Source: Defluviitaleaceae bacterium (GTDB taxonomy: Bacteria > Bacillota > Clostridia > Lachnospirales > WQUN01). Taken from it: DNA of 62,046 nt. Every line of letters begins with the position of its first letter. Position 1 is the first letter of the stretch. The notes beneath the pieces were generated by a model. That model had not been told where the DNA came from and made no database searches. It saw nothing but the letters and a program-made list of their open reading frames with translations. Where the stretch lies: assembly GCA_009784025.1 (NCBI GenBank), contig WQVK01000009.1:1-62046 (forward strand), given 5' to 3'. The translations under genes and the position numbers were made by a program. This document shows, piece by piece, positions 7,899 to 15,980 of the stretch.

Positions 7899-9050
7899 TT
7901 GGACTTTTTTCAGAATTTGGTTTTTTTAGGGCGATATGTTGAGGGCGAGCCTGGCCGGATTGTTGGGCCTATTGCTGGTTTATTTGGCTTTGTGCTGGAC
8001 TTTTTGTTTAATATTGTGCATGCAATCCATCCGGTTAACTCGCTGGGGTTTGCTATTATTTTAATTACTATTGTGTTCCGGGGCGCTATGTTGCCGCTTA
8101 CAATCAAATCGCAAAAATCTATGATGAACATGCGAAAGATTCAGCCGGAGCTTAAAAAAATTGACGAAAAATACGGGAAGTCTAAAGACCCCGAGATAAT
8201 GAAAAAGGCGCAGCAGGAAAAAACAGCGCTGATGGCAGCACATGACGCAAACCCCCTAAAGGACTGCCTGCCAATGCTGCTACAGATGCCGTTGTTTGTT
8301 GGGCTTATTTACATCATGCGCCAGGCGTTTTTGTATATTACTACCTTGCGCAATATTTATCAGGATCTTGCAGAGAAGATTATTGCCGTGCCAGGGATTA
8401 TTGGCGAGAGCGGCGCTGTAGGGCGTTTGGACGAGCTGTGCAGGCCGTTTATTTCGGATGGTATGTTGCAATCTGGCACACAGGCTGGCTCTTATTTACA
8501 AAGATATCTTGATGCTGGCTTTAGCATAGAAGAATCCTTTGCAAGGGCAGCAGAGCACGTAGGCGAGTTCATTGCCATCGGCTACCCGCCGCATTTGGCA
8601 CGGGTGCTAAACCGCTTCACATCGGATACTTGGAATCAACTCTTCGACTATATCCGAACCAACGCCTATGACCATTACGAGGCAATTGTAACCCTGTTTA
8701 ACCAACGTGCAGATATTGAAACTTTCTTTGGCCTAAACCTGGTAGAAAACGCAGGCCTGGGCTTCCCGGGTATTATTGTACCTATTTTGGTAGCAGTAAC
8801 CAGCTTTGCATCTGCATGGCTTATGAACCTAAGAAACTACGACCCTAACGCAGACGATAAAGTGAAAATGCAACAGCGCATGATGCTGGTAATCATGCCG
8901 GGTATGATGGCATTTATCACCATCACCTTCCCTATCGCGGTAGGTATTTACTGGATAGCCTCTCAGCTATTCGGCGTGGGGCAAGACCTGGTGCTAAACT
9001 ACCGGGCAGGGGTAAAGTTTGTGCTACCCTTTGCCAAGCCTAAAGAATAG
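7899..9050 (+). CDS. yidC: YidC/Oxa1 family membrane protein insertase
   Basis: A 383-residue insertase that places proteins into the cytoplasmic membrane alone or with SecYEG. Seen: a first membrane segment, the conserved arginine in TIVFRGAMLPLTIKSQKSM (about residues 57-75), a charged cytoplasmic hairpin, LPMLLQMPLFVGLIYIMRQ, a long extracytoplasmic loop (about 155-285) and the last helices with GIYWIASQLFGVGQDLVLN. It starts with TTG, set by GGAGG seven bases ahead. No lipobox is seen, unlike B. subtilis SpoIIIJ. The long loop makes it larger than the roughly 260-residue Bacillus forms. Confidence 0.92.
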   Translation: MDFFQNLVFLGRYVEGEPGRIVGPIAGLFGFVLDFLFNIVHAIHPVNSLGFAIILITIVFRGAMLPLTIKSQKSMMNMRKIQPELKKIDEKYGKSKDPEIMKKAQQEKTALMAAHDANPLKDCLPMLLQMPLFVGLIYIMRQAFLYITTLRNIYQDLAEKIIAVPGIIGESGAVGRLDELCRPFISDGMLQSGTQAGSYLQRYLDAGFSIEESFARAAEHVGEFIAIGYPPHLARVLNRFTSDTWNQLFDYIRTNAYDHYEAIVTLFNQRADIETFFGLNLVENAGLGFPGIIVPILVAVTSFASAWLMNLRNYDPNADDKVKMQQRMMLVIMPGMMAFITITFPIAVGIYWIASQLFGVGQDLVLNYRAGVKFVLPFAKPKE

Positions 9051-9140
9051 AAGTATTCCAGTTTTCCAAATAAAATTTTAAAGTTTGTAGAGGAATCGGA
9101 GGCTGTTAAAACCTCTGACGGTCTTATACAGGAGGGTTTT

Positions 9141-9761
9141 ATGGACTACACAGAAAAAACGGCTAAAACTGTTGAGGAAGCTAGAAGTGACGCGCTTATT
9201 GCGCTGGGCTTAACCGAAGAAGATTGTATTATTACTGTGCTGGATGAAGGCGCTAAGGGCGGGCTTTTTGGCATAGGCGCACGGCCTGCTAGGGTTAGGG
9301 CAGAAAAACGTAAGGACCCAGAAGAGCTTGTGAAGGATTTTATTAAGGAAATTACGCTGGCTATGGGCTTTAGTGTAACGGTAGAAACTAATACCAAAGG
9401 CAAGTTTTTGTATGCAGATATGGCCGGCGAGAATATGGGTATTCTAATTGGCAAGAGGGGCGCAACCCTTGATGCGCTGCAATATATTACTAAGCTTGCC
9501 ATGAACAAACACGATATAAGGGAAAAGAGCATTGTGGTGGATACAGAAAGCTACCGCAAACGCCGCAAAGATACGCTGGAATCACTAGCCAGGGGCATTG
9601 CCCGTAAGGTGAAAGATACCCGAAGAAGCGTGAACCTAGAGCCAATGACCAGGTTCGAGCGGCATGTAATTCACACCACATTGCAAAACGACCGCATGGT
9701 GGAAACATTAAGCGAAGGCAACGAGCCTCACCGCTATGTGGTTGTTTCTGTCAAAAAATGA
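9141..9761 (+). CDS. jag: Jag/KhpB RNA-binding protein
   Basis: A 206-residue RNA-binding protein usually encoded next to yidC. It has three domains in order: Jag_N (residues 1-55, with EGAKGGLFGIGARPARV), a KH domain with GILIGKRGATLDALQYI (about 99-115) and a C-terminal R3H domain with EPMTRFERHVIH. It partners with KhpA in Gram-positives to control cell-wall and elongation functions. It overlaps the mnmE start by four bases (ATGA). Confidence 0.93.
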   Translation: MDYTEKTAKTVEEARSDALIALGLTEEDCIITVLDEGAKGGLFGIGARPARVRAEKRKDPEELVKDFIKEITLAMGFSVTVETNTKGKFLYADMAGENMGILIGKRGATLDALQYITKLAMNKHDIREKSIVVDTESYRKRRKDTLESLARGIARKVKDTRRSVNLEPMTRFERHVIHTTLQNDRMVETLSEGNEPHRYVVVSVKK

Positions 9762-11296
9762 TAACTAAAGATGTAATAGCAGCGATAGCCACAGCCCCCG
9801 GCCAGGGGGCTATTGGCATTGTACGGATAAGCGGAGATGGGGCTTTTAAGGTGCTGGGCAGGATGTTTTCTGTTGCCCGGTATGAATCTCATCGCATGTA
9901 TTATGGGAAAATCCACAAAGATGGCGCCCTTGTAGACGAAGTTATGGTTTGCCCAATGGCCGCGCCAAAAACCTACACCAGCGAAGATGTGGTGGAAATT
10001 TACACCCATGGGGGCATGTTGGTTCTGCATGCGGTGCTGGACACTGCTTTGTTTTACGGCGCACGCTTGGCTGAACCGGGAGAGTTCACGAAGCGTGCTT
10101 TTTTGAATGGCCGCATAAATATCACCCAGGCCGAGGCAGTGATGGATGTGATCTCCGCCACTAGCGAGGCAGCCCGGGTAAACGGCCTAAGCCAGCTAGG
10201 TGGCGGGCTTGGCCGCCAGGTAGAAAAAATCCGAGACAAGATTTTGCTGTGGCTGGCCCATATAGAACTTAGCATAGATTATCCAGAACATGAGGACGAA
10301 GCCCAAAATATGAGTGAAATTTTGGCAGAGGCCGGGGATATAATTACCCAGCTAGAACGGCTGGCGGGGACAGCCAAAATAGGCCGCATGTTAAAAGAAG
10401 GCGTAAAAACCGCCATAATAGGCCGCCCAAATGTGGGCAAATCTACGCTGCTGAACGCGATTTTGCGCGAGGACAGGGCGATTGTACACCAGACTCCCGG
10501 CACCACGCGGGATGTGCTAACAGAACATGTGCTGGTGAATGATGTGCCGCTGATATTGATGGACACCGCCGGGATACGGCAAACCGAGGATTCTATAGAG
10601 AAAATTGGCGTGGAAAAAAGCTTGCAAGCCGCACAGGAGGCAGAACTTGTACTGTACGTGGTAGATAAACAAAACGGCATACTGCCCCAGGATGAAGAAA
10701 TGTTGGACAGGCTTGAGGGGAAACATGTTGTTTTGGTGGTTAATAAATGTGATTTGAATGATGGGCAAAACCGCCCGCAAGAGGCGGGGGAAGCTACCCC
10801 CCATAGCGCTATTCAACATTACCCGCCGCCTGTTTCAGCAGATAGTTTTGAAGCAGATGCTTTGTCGGAAGCGACATCAAAGTCAGTTGGTCGGATTTTC
10901 CGACCAACTGATTCTGATAGCGGGTTACCCCCTGCTGAACCGGGAATGGCAGATTCAATTACCCCCAACACAGCCCCATGTACCCGCCCAGCCCTAAGGA
11001 TTTCGGCGTTAAACAGGGAGGGATTGGAGGAGCTTTATGGGGCTATTGGCGAAATTTTTATGGGGGGGATTGAGCAAAATGATAGTATTATCACGAGGGA
11101 GCGGCATGTGCAGCTGGTGGCAGGAGCGCTTGGGCATTTGAAGACCGCAGCAGATGAAATTGTACATGGTACGCCAGAAGATTTAGTAGCGATAGAGCTG
11201 CGAAGTGCATACTTGGCGCTGGGCGAGATGCTGGGCGTAGAGATTGGTGATGATGTTGTGGATAGGATTTTTGCAGAATTTTGTTTAGGGAAGTAG
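9758..11296 (+). CDS. mnmE: tRNA modification GTPase MnmE with an internal insertion
   Basis: The GTPase that, with MnmG, builds (carboxymethyl)aminomethyl-uridine at the tRNA wobble position. It has the N-terminal folate-binding domain (GQGAIGIVRISG) and a helical domain, with the G domain inside it: GRPNVGKSTL (G1), PGTTRD (G2), DTAGIR (G3), NKCD (G4) and SALNREG (G5). The C-terminal FCLGK carries the conserved cysteine. At 512 residues it is about 55 longer than usual. The excess lies between G4 and G5 (roughly residues 334-412) and contains a family F palindrome. Reading frame and all GTPase motifs remain intact. Confidence 0.95.
   Translation: MITKDVIAAIATAPGQGAIGIVRISGDGAFKVLGRMFSVARYESHRMYYGKIHKDGALVDEVMVCPMAAPKTYTSEDVVEIYTHGGMLVLHAVLDTALFYGARLAEPGEFTKRAFLNGRINITQAEAVMDVISATSEAARVNGLSQLGGGLGRQVEKIRDKILLWLAHIELSIDYPEHEDEAQNMSEILAEAGDIITQLERLAGTAKIGRMLKEGVKTAIIGRPNVGKSTLLNAILREDRAIVHQTPGTTRDVLTEHVLVNDVPLILMDTAGIRQTEDSIEKIGVEKSLQAAQEAELVLYVVDKQNGILPQDEEMLDRLEGKHVVLVVNKCDLNDGQNRPQEAGEATPHSAIQHYPPPVSADSFEADALSEATSKSVGRIFRPTDSDSGLPPAEPGMADSITPNTAPCTRPALRISALNREGLEELYGAIGEIFMGGIEQNDSIITRERHVQLVAGALGHLKTAADEIVHGTPEDLVAIELRSAYLALGEMLGVEIGDDVVDRIFAEFCLGK
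10883..10911. repeat. Family F palindrome inside mnmE (F2)
   Basis: The 29-bp palindrome TCAGTTGGTCGGA...TCCGACCAACTGA is identical in its arms to F4 and F5. It is read through in frame and encodes part of a low-complexity loop (SVGRIFRPTD) in the extra segment between GTPase motifs G4 and G5. Confidence 0.9.
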
Positions 11297-11678
11297 GGGG
11301 AATGCTTGCGCCTTTCGGTTTTATCAGGCGGGCGCGGTAAGCGGGTTAAGTTGCCACCTATCATCGTTATGAAAATCCTGCAAAGTTTTTTACATCTGTC
11401 ATCGCAAACTTGCTTTACAGCCTCCTATACCCAAAAAATTTTCCACAAAATCCACAAAATAAACTAGAGTGCTTTCAGCAAAAACAAAAGATTGAAAAGG
11501 TAACTTTTTCGAAATCAAAAGCATGATTTCGAAAGAAGTACGCTCAAAGTTTTTCAATAGACTTCTTCTGAAATTACGTTTTTTGCAATTTCAGAAGAAC
11601 TCTAATAAAATTTCTTCCAAATGTAGCCCGAAAGAACCCGGGCAGATTGTAACAATGTCTTAAACAAGAAAGGTAGCT
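11297..11678. other. mnmE-mnmG gap with a rearranged family C element (C2)
   Basis: No gene is seen. 11482-11604 contains two family C halves out of normal order: GATTGAAAAGGTAACTTTTTCGAAA...GAAAGAAGTA, then TAGACTTCTTCTGAAATTAC...AGAAGAACTCTA. The first 180 bp hold no recognised repeat. Two degenerate DnaA-box-like words lie near 11449-11466 and are not considered convincing. Confidence 0.55.
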
Positions 11679-13676
11679 ATGATAATCATAATAGGCGGCG
11701 GGCACGCGGGCTGTGAGGCAGCCCTTGCGGCGGCTCGGCTTGGTAAGGATGTTATGCTTTTTGCGCTTAGCTTGGATAGTATTGCGCTTATGCCCTGTAA
11801 TCCCTGTATTGGCGGGAGTGCTAAGGGTCATTTGGTGCGCGAAGTTGATGCGCTGGGCGGCGAGATGGGCAAGGCCATTGATGCAACCTTTATCCAAAGT
11901 AAAATGCTTAATATGTCTAAAGGGCCGGCGGTTTATTCGCTGCGGGCTCAGGCGGACAAGAAGCGTTATATGGCTTATATGAAGCAAGTGCTGGAAAGCC
12001 AGCCAAATATAAGGCTGCGCGAGGGTGAGATTACAGAAATTATCACTACAGCCCCAGGGGGCAAGGCAAAAGTAACCGCCGTAGTAACCGATTCTAACGA
12101 GACTATCCCCTGCCAGGCAGTAGTAATCTGCACCGGCACTTACCTAAATGCCCGCTGCCTATACGGCGAAACCATCAACCACAACGGCCCAAACGGCCTG
12201 CGCGCTTCAACAAAGCTAACAGCCTCCCTAGCAAAACTAGGCTTCACCACCCAGCGCTTCAAAACCGGCACACCAGCCAGAATCCACCGCCGCAGCATAG
12301 ATTTCTCTAAAATGTCCCCCCAAGAAGGCGACCAAAACATAGTCCCCTTCTCATTCTCCACGCCTGGCGGCGGGCGACCCCGTGGGAATGTATTTGAAGC
12401 TCTAGATACATCTCACAGCCAGCTCATAGCGGAGGGCGATTCCGTGATAGCACAGAGTGAGGCCACCATCACGCCTCGCGGCCAGTTACAAAACTCATTC
12501 CCGGCCCTGCCGCAGGTGCCGTGCCATCTAACCTACACCACCCCCACCACTCACGAGATAATCAAAAAAAACATAACCCGCTCTGCCATGTACAGCGGCG
12601 AAATAAAAGCCACAGGCACGCGCTATTGCCCCTCCATAGAGGATAAAATAATCCGCTTCGCAGATAAAGAACGCCATCAGGTTTTTATAGAGCCAGAAGG
12701 GCTAGACACCGCCGAAATGTACGTACAGGGCATGTCCAGCGCGCTACCGGCAGATATTCAGGAAGAAGTCTACCGCAGCGTACCCGGGCTAGAGAATTGC
12801 GAAATAATGCGCCCGGCCTACGCAATAGAATACGATGCAATAGACGCCACCATGCTCACCTTACAGCTTGAAGCAAAATCCACTGATGGGCTGTTCTTCG
12901 CGGGGCAGATAAACGGTTCTTCCGGCTACGAAGAAGCTGCCGCCCAGGGGCTAATCGCCGGGCTAAATGCCGCAGGTGCAAACATTACTATAACCCGGGC
13001 AGAAGGCTATATAGGCGTGCTGATAGACGACCTGGTAACCAAAGGCACAACCGAGCCCTACCGCATGATGACATCCCGGGCAGAGTACCGCCTGCTGCTG
13101 CGGCAAGACAATGCAGACATTCGCCTTAGCCCAAAGGGGCATGCCGCCGGGTTAATCCCCCAGGCGCAGTACCAGCTCTTCCTGCAAAAAACCGCGGCAA
13201 TAGAAGCCGAAATAGCCCGCATCCGCAAAATAAGCATAGGCCCAGACGCAGCCAACCCCCTACTTCACAAGAAGGGTAGTTCTCTGCTAAAATCAGGCAT
13301 GAAGCTAACAGACTTAATAAAACGCCCAGAGCTTAGTTATTTCGATATGCTAGAAATCATCCCAGCCCCAGAGCTTGGGCATTTGCCGCCATTCATCCAA
13401 GAAGCCGTTAAGGAACAGGTTAACATCCAGGTAAAATACGAGGGTTATATCTCGCTGCAAATGGCCCAGGCAGAAGCCTTTGGCAAAATGGAAGCCCAGC
13501 CAATCCCCCCCGGCATAGATTACGGGATAATCCCCAGCCTACGCGTAGAGGCCAGGCAAAAACTAACCGCCCTGCGCCCAGAAAACCTAGGCCAAGCATC
13601 CAGGATAACTGGCGTAAGCCCCGCAGATTTAAGCATTCTGATGGTACATTTAAAATCCACAAAGCATACAGTGTAG
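11679..13676 (+). CDS. mnmG: tRNA uridine-5-carboxymethylaminomethyl modification enzyme MnmG, with an internal insertion
   Basis: The FAD-dependent partner of MnmE in wobble-uridine modification. The N-terminal dinucleotide-binding motif IIIIGGGHAGCEAALAA, NPCIGGSAKGHLVREVDALGG, the C-terminal ATMLTLQLEAK.. DGLFFAGQINGSSGYEEAAAQG region and the helical tail are all present. At 665 residues it is about 40-45 longer than usual. The extra segment (about residues 228-277, nucleotides 12358-12510) splits the conserved PFSF...PCHLTYT stretch and is proline-, glycine- and serine-rich. An AGAAAGGTAG site precedes the ATG. Confidence 0.95.
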   Translation: MIIIIGGGHAGCEAALAAARLGKDVMLFALSLDSIALMPCNPCIGGSAKGHLVREVDALGGEMGKAIDATFIQSKMLNMSKGPAVYSLRAQADKKRYMAYMKQVLESQPNIRLREGEITEIITTAPGGKAKVTAVVTDSNETIPCQAVVICTGTYLNARCLYGETINHNGPNGLRASTKLTASLAKLGFTTQRFKTGTPARIHRRSIDFSKMSPQEGDQNIVPFSFSTPGGGRPRGNVFEALDTSHSQLIAEGDSVIAQSEATITPRGQLQNSFPALPQVPCHLTYTTPTTHEIIKKNITRSAMYSGEIKATGTRYCPSIEDKIIRFADKERHQVFIEPEGLDTAEMYVQGMSSALPADIQEEVYRSVPGLENCEIMRPAYAIEYDAIDATMLTLQLEAKSTDGLFFAGQINGSSGYEEAAAQGLIAGLNAAGANITITRAEGYIGVLIDDLVTKGTTEPYRMMTSRAEYRLLLRQDNADIRLSPKGHAAGLIPQAQYQLFLQKTAAIEAEIARIRKISIGPDAANPLLHKKGSSLLKSGMKLTDLIKRPELSYFDMLEIIPAPELGHLPPFIQEAVKEQVNIQVKYEGYISLQMAQAEAFGKMEAQPIPPGIDYGIIPSLRVEARQKLTALRPENLGQASRITGVSPADLSILMVHLKSTKHTV

Positions 13677-13722
13677 GGAAGATATTCTTCCTACATAAAT
13701 AATGAAAACTGGAGGAATCTCT

Positions 13723-14127
13723 TTGTTTCCCACATTAAACATAAAAAACCACCAACCCCAAGTGTACGCCAAAAAAGGCGTGGTGCATATCTCGCGCAGC
13801 CAAAGCCGCCAAATAGCCCTAAATTTTATAGAGGCGGTAAAAGCAAACCCAAACGAGGCTTGGGCATTTGTAAGCAAGGTATATTCATCCAGCCTGGACC
13901 TTAACGAGCTGCGGGAGGTGTTTTTGTCAAGCCTAACTTCAGTAAAGTGGGTAACAATGGCCACCTACGCCGCCACCCCCAAAAACTGCCTAACCCGCAG
14001 CCTATATGTAGAAGACCCAGCACGAAACATCCGACGCTTGCTACACTTTCGCATGATTAAAGAGCCAGACAAAAACGGCATATGGAAAATATGTAAAGTA
14101 GAACAAGAGATACAGCCATGGAAATAA
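13723..14127 (+). CDS. Hypothetical protein between mnmG and rsmG
   Basis: A soluble 134-residue protein of no recognised family. I choose the TTG at 13723 because GGAGG (13711-13715) sits seven bases before it. An ATG at 13702 is in frame but lacks a ribosome site. Internal features are HISRSQSRQIALNFIEAVKA (about residues 21-40) and a conserved-looking C-terminal RNIRRLLHFRMIKEPDKNGIWKI of the kind seen in small NTF2-like domains, though that is only an impression. It overlaps rsmG by ten bases, so it belongs to the mnmG-rsmG transcript. Confidence 0.65.
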   Translation: MFPTLNIKNHQPQVYAKKGVVHISRSQSRQIALNFIEAVKANPNEAWAFVSKVYSSSLDLNELREVFLSSLTSVKWVTMATYAATPKNCLTRSLYVEDPARNIRRLLHFRMIKEPDKNGIWKICKVEQEIQPWK

Positions 14128-14750
14128 TAAAAAACTGGGCCACCAAAAACGGCATAGAAATCACCCAAACCCAATACAGCCAACTAAACGCCTTCAAACA
14201 ATTGGTGTTGAAAAAAAACAAAGTAATGAACCTAACCGCCATCACAGATGAGGTCGGTTTTGCCGTAAAACATATAATAGACAGCCTAACGCTGCTGCCG
14301 CATATCCCAAACCAGCCACTAACCCTGGCAGATATAGGCACAGGTGCGGGCTTCCCAGGGGTGGTTCTGGGCATAATGCGCCCAAACATAACCTTAACCC
14401 TAATAGACTCCCTAAACAAGCGCATAAAATTTTTGGCAGAAGCCACCGCAGCTATAAACATCCACGCAGAATGCATCCACACCCGCGCAGAAGAACTAAA
14501 AAACCGCCAATTTGACATATGTACAGCCCGGGCCGTAGCCCCAATGGACAAGCTGGCCAAATACACCCTGCCTCTAGTAAAACACGGCGGCCGCCTACTA
14601 GCCATGAAAGGCCAAAACATAACAGAAGAACTGGCCAAGGCAGAAAAAGCAATAAAAAAACACGGCGCTGTAGTAAATGATATAAACATCGTAAATTTAA
14701 CAGACCAGCTACAGCATAGCATAGTTATTATTGAGAAATCGCTTGTATAG
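14118..14750 (+). CDS. rsmG: 16S rRNA (guanine(527)-N7)-methyltransferase
   Basis: A 210-residue SAM-dependent methyltransferase (RsmG/GidB) that methylates G527 of 16S rRNA. It shows the family's VMNLTAITD and HIIDSLTLLP in the N-terminal region, the SAM-binding LADIGTGAGFPGVVLGI (about residues 73-89), and ICTARAVAPMDKLAKYTLPL. It is somewhat short of the usual 235-240 residues, mainly at the N-terminus. It overlaps the preceding small gene by ten bases and ends the conserved block. Confidence 0.92.
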   Translation: MEIIKNWATKNGIEITQTQYSQLNAFKQLVLKKNKVMNLTAITDEVGFAVKHIIDSLTLLPHIPNQPLTLADIGTGAGFPGVVLGIMRPNITLTLIDSLNKRIKFLAEATAAINIHAECIHTRAEELKNRQFDICTARAVAPMDKLAKYTLPLVKHGGRLLAMKGQNITEELAKAEKAIKKHGAVVNDINIVNLTDQLQHSIVIIEKSLV

Positions 14751-14763
14751 ATGGAGCTAGCCA

Positions 14764-15693
14764 ATGTTTTTTTCAGAAAAAATTGATGGCAAAGAGTCTT
14801 GGGAAGATTTAAAGCTTAAGCCCGATGTTTTTAGGCCGCTGATAGAAAATATTTTTCTGCGGGAGTCTTTGCCATTTAGTGGCGCATTATCTGCGCGGCT
14901 GGGTAGCAATGCTGTGTTTAAAGCCGGCAATTATATAGTTAAAATTTTCCCGCCCAGCGATTCCGGGCTTAAAGGCGAACTTTATTACGATACAGAACTA
15001 TATGGGCAATCCAGAGCCATTTCCATTGGCGTGCCGACACCAAAAATACTTGCCAGCGGCATAATGCAGGACAAATACAACTTCCCATACATTGTAAGCG
15101 AATTTATTGATTCTGTAGAATTAGGGCAAATATTTAACAGCTTAACTCCAGCAGAAAAATGCACCATAGGCCAAAAACTGCGCGAAATATCAGACCAACT
15201 AAACACATCTTGCGAGCCATTTAATGGTATCAAATACCCAGAAACCGTAATAGAGGAAGGGTACAACGGCTGGCTTACCAGCCTTGGCTACCAAAAAGCC
15301 TTCCTTGAAGGGCGAAGCGAATATATTCGCTCTTTGGAGATATGCAAAAATGATTTGGTTTTTTGCCATGGGGATATGGCGGATTGTAATATTTTATACA
15401 GCCCCGGCGGCAAGCTGCATATTATCGACTTTGCCGCCTCTGTTTTAGCCCCTGTATGTGTAGATTACACCTATATCATCTTCTGGACTGGCTTTGACAA
15501 ATCGCTTATACAAGGCTTTTTTGGCGAAATCTCAATAGATGAACTGGTCAACATATGTTTTAATGGCTTTTTGCTGTCTATCTATAGCATGGGCATGCTC
15601 GTTAATGGCGCAAAACATGGGTTTATCGATGGCAAGGCTTGCACGTCTATTGATGATTTCAAAGCGAAATTGCATGATTATATTAAAAAATAA
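14764..15693 (+). CDS. Aminoglycoside phosphotransferase-like kinase
   Basis: A 309-residue protein of the APH/choline-kinase fold. It has the N-lobe lysine in NYIVKIFPPSD (about residue 61), the catalytic loop CHGDMADCNIL (about 201-211) and the metal-binding IIDFA (about 219-223). The family transfers phosphate from ATP to small hydroxylated substrates, and the substrate here is unknown, so I do not call it a resistance gene. It starts 13 bp after rsmG, with only a weak GGAG-like site (GATGGAG), and probably rides on the same transcript. It is followed directly by family A and D repeats. Confidence 0.75.
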   Translation: MFFSEKIDGKESWEDLKLKPDVFRPLIENIFLRESLPFSGALSARLGSNAVFKAGNYIVKIFPPSDSGLKGELYYDTELYGQSRAISIGVPTPKILASGIMQDKYNFPYIVSEFIDSVELGQIFNSLTPAEKCTIGQKLREISDQLNTSCEPFNGIKYPETVIEEGYNGWLTSLGYQKAFLEGRSEYIRSLEICKNDLVFCHGDMADCNILYSPGGKLHIIDFAASVLAPVCVDYTYIIFWTGFDKSLIQGFFGEISIDELVNICFNGFLLSIYSMGMLVNGAKHGFIDGKACTSIDDFKAKLHDYIKK

Positions 15694-15718
15694 TCATGTT
15701 TGAATATCATGTTTTTGA

Positions 15719-15834
15719 TATAGTGAAATAATTCGAAATCGGTCTCGCCTGTCGCGGAAAAAACGCCTGAAACGCCTTATCTCGGCGTTTCAGGTGCCGC
15801 TCGGGCGAGACCGTTTCTCATTTATTTCACTATA
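15719..15834. repeat. Family A MITE-like element (A2)
   Basis: A full 116-bp copy with termini TATAGTGAAATAATTCGAAA and CTCATTTATTTCACTATA. GGTCTCGCC and GGGCGAGACC arms flank an inner hairpin CCTGAAACGCC...GGCGTTTCAGG. It has the same orientation as A1 on the far side of the rpmH block. Confidence 0.9.
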
Positions 15835-15906
15835 ATATGCTGATGTTTAGCTGATTTTTTGTTGAATACAGGTTGAATATATATACAAAATGGTCGTTTT
15901 GGCCAA

Positions 15907-15966
15907 AAAAATGGTACCATGCGGTACCATTTTTCAGCAATTATGGTACCGTATGGTACCGTTTTT
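15907..15966. repeat. Family D paired GGTACC palindromes (D2)
   Basis: Units start at 15913 (GGTACCATGCGGTACC) and 15945 (GGTACCGTATGGTACC), 32 bp apart. They lie between the convergent phosphotransferase and recF genes, 15 bp from the recF stop. Confidence 0.85.
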
Positions 15967-15980
15967 TGTAAAAATTAACC

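Noticed and set aside
11449-11466. DnaA-box-like words between mnmE and mnmG
   Set aside because: TTTTCCACA and AAATCCACA each have mismatches and there is no cluster; the set upstream of dnaA is far better.
14764-15693. Antibiotic resistance gene
   Set aside because: The APH fold alone does not show resistance; the sequence is divergent and sits in a housekeeping block.
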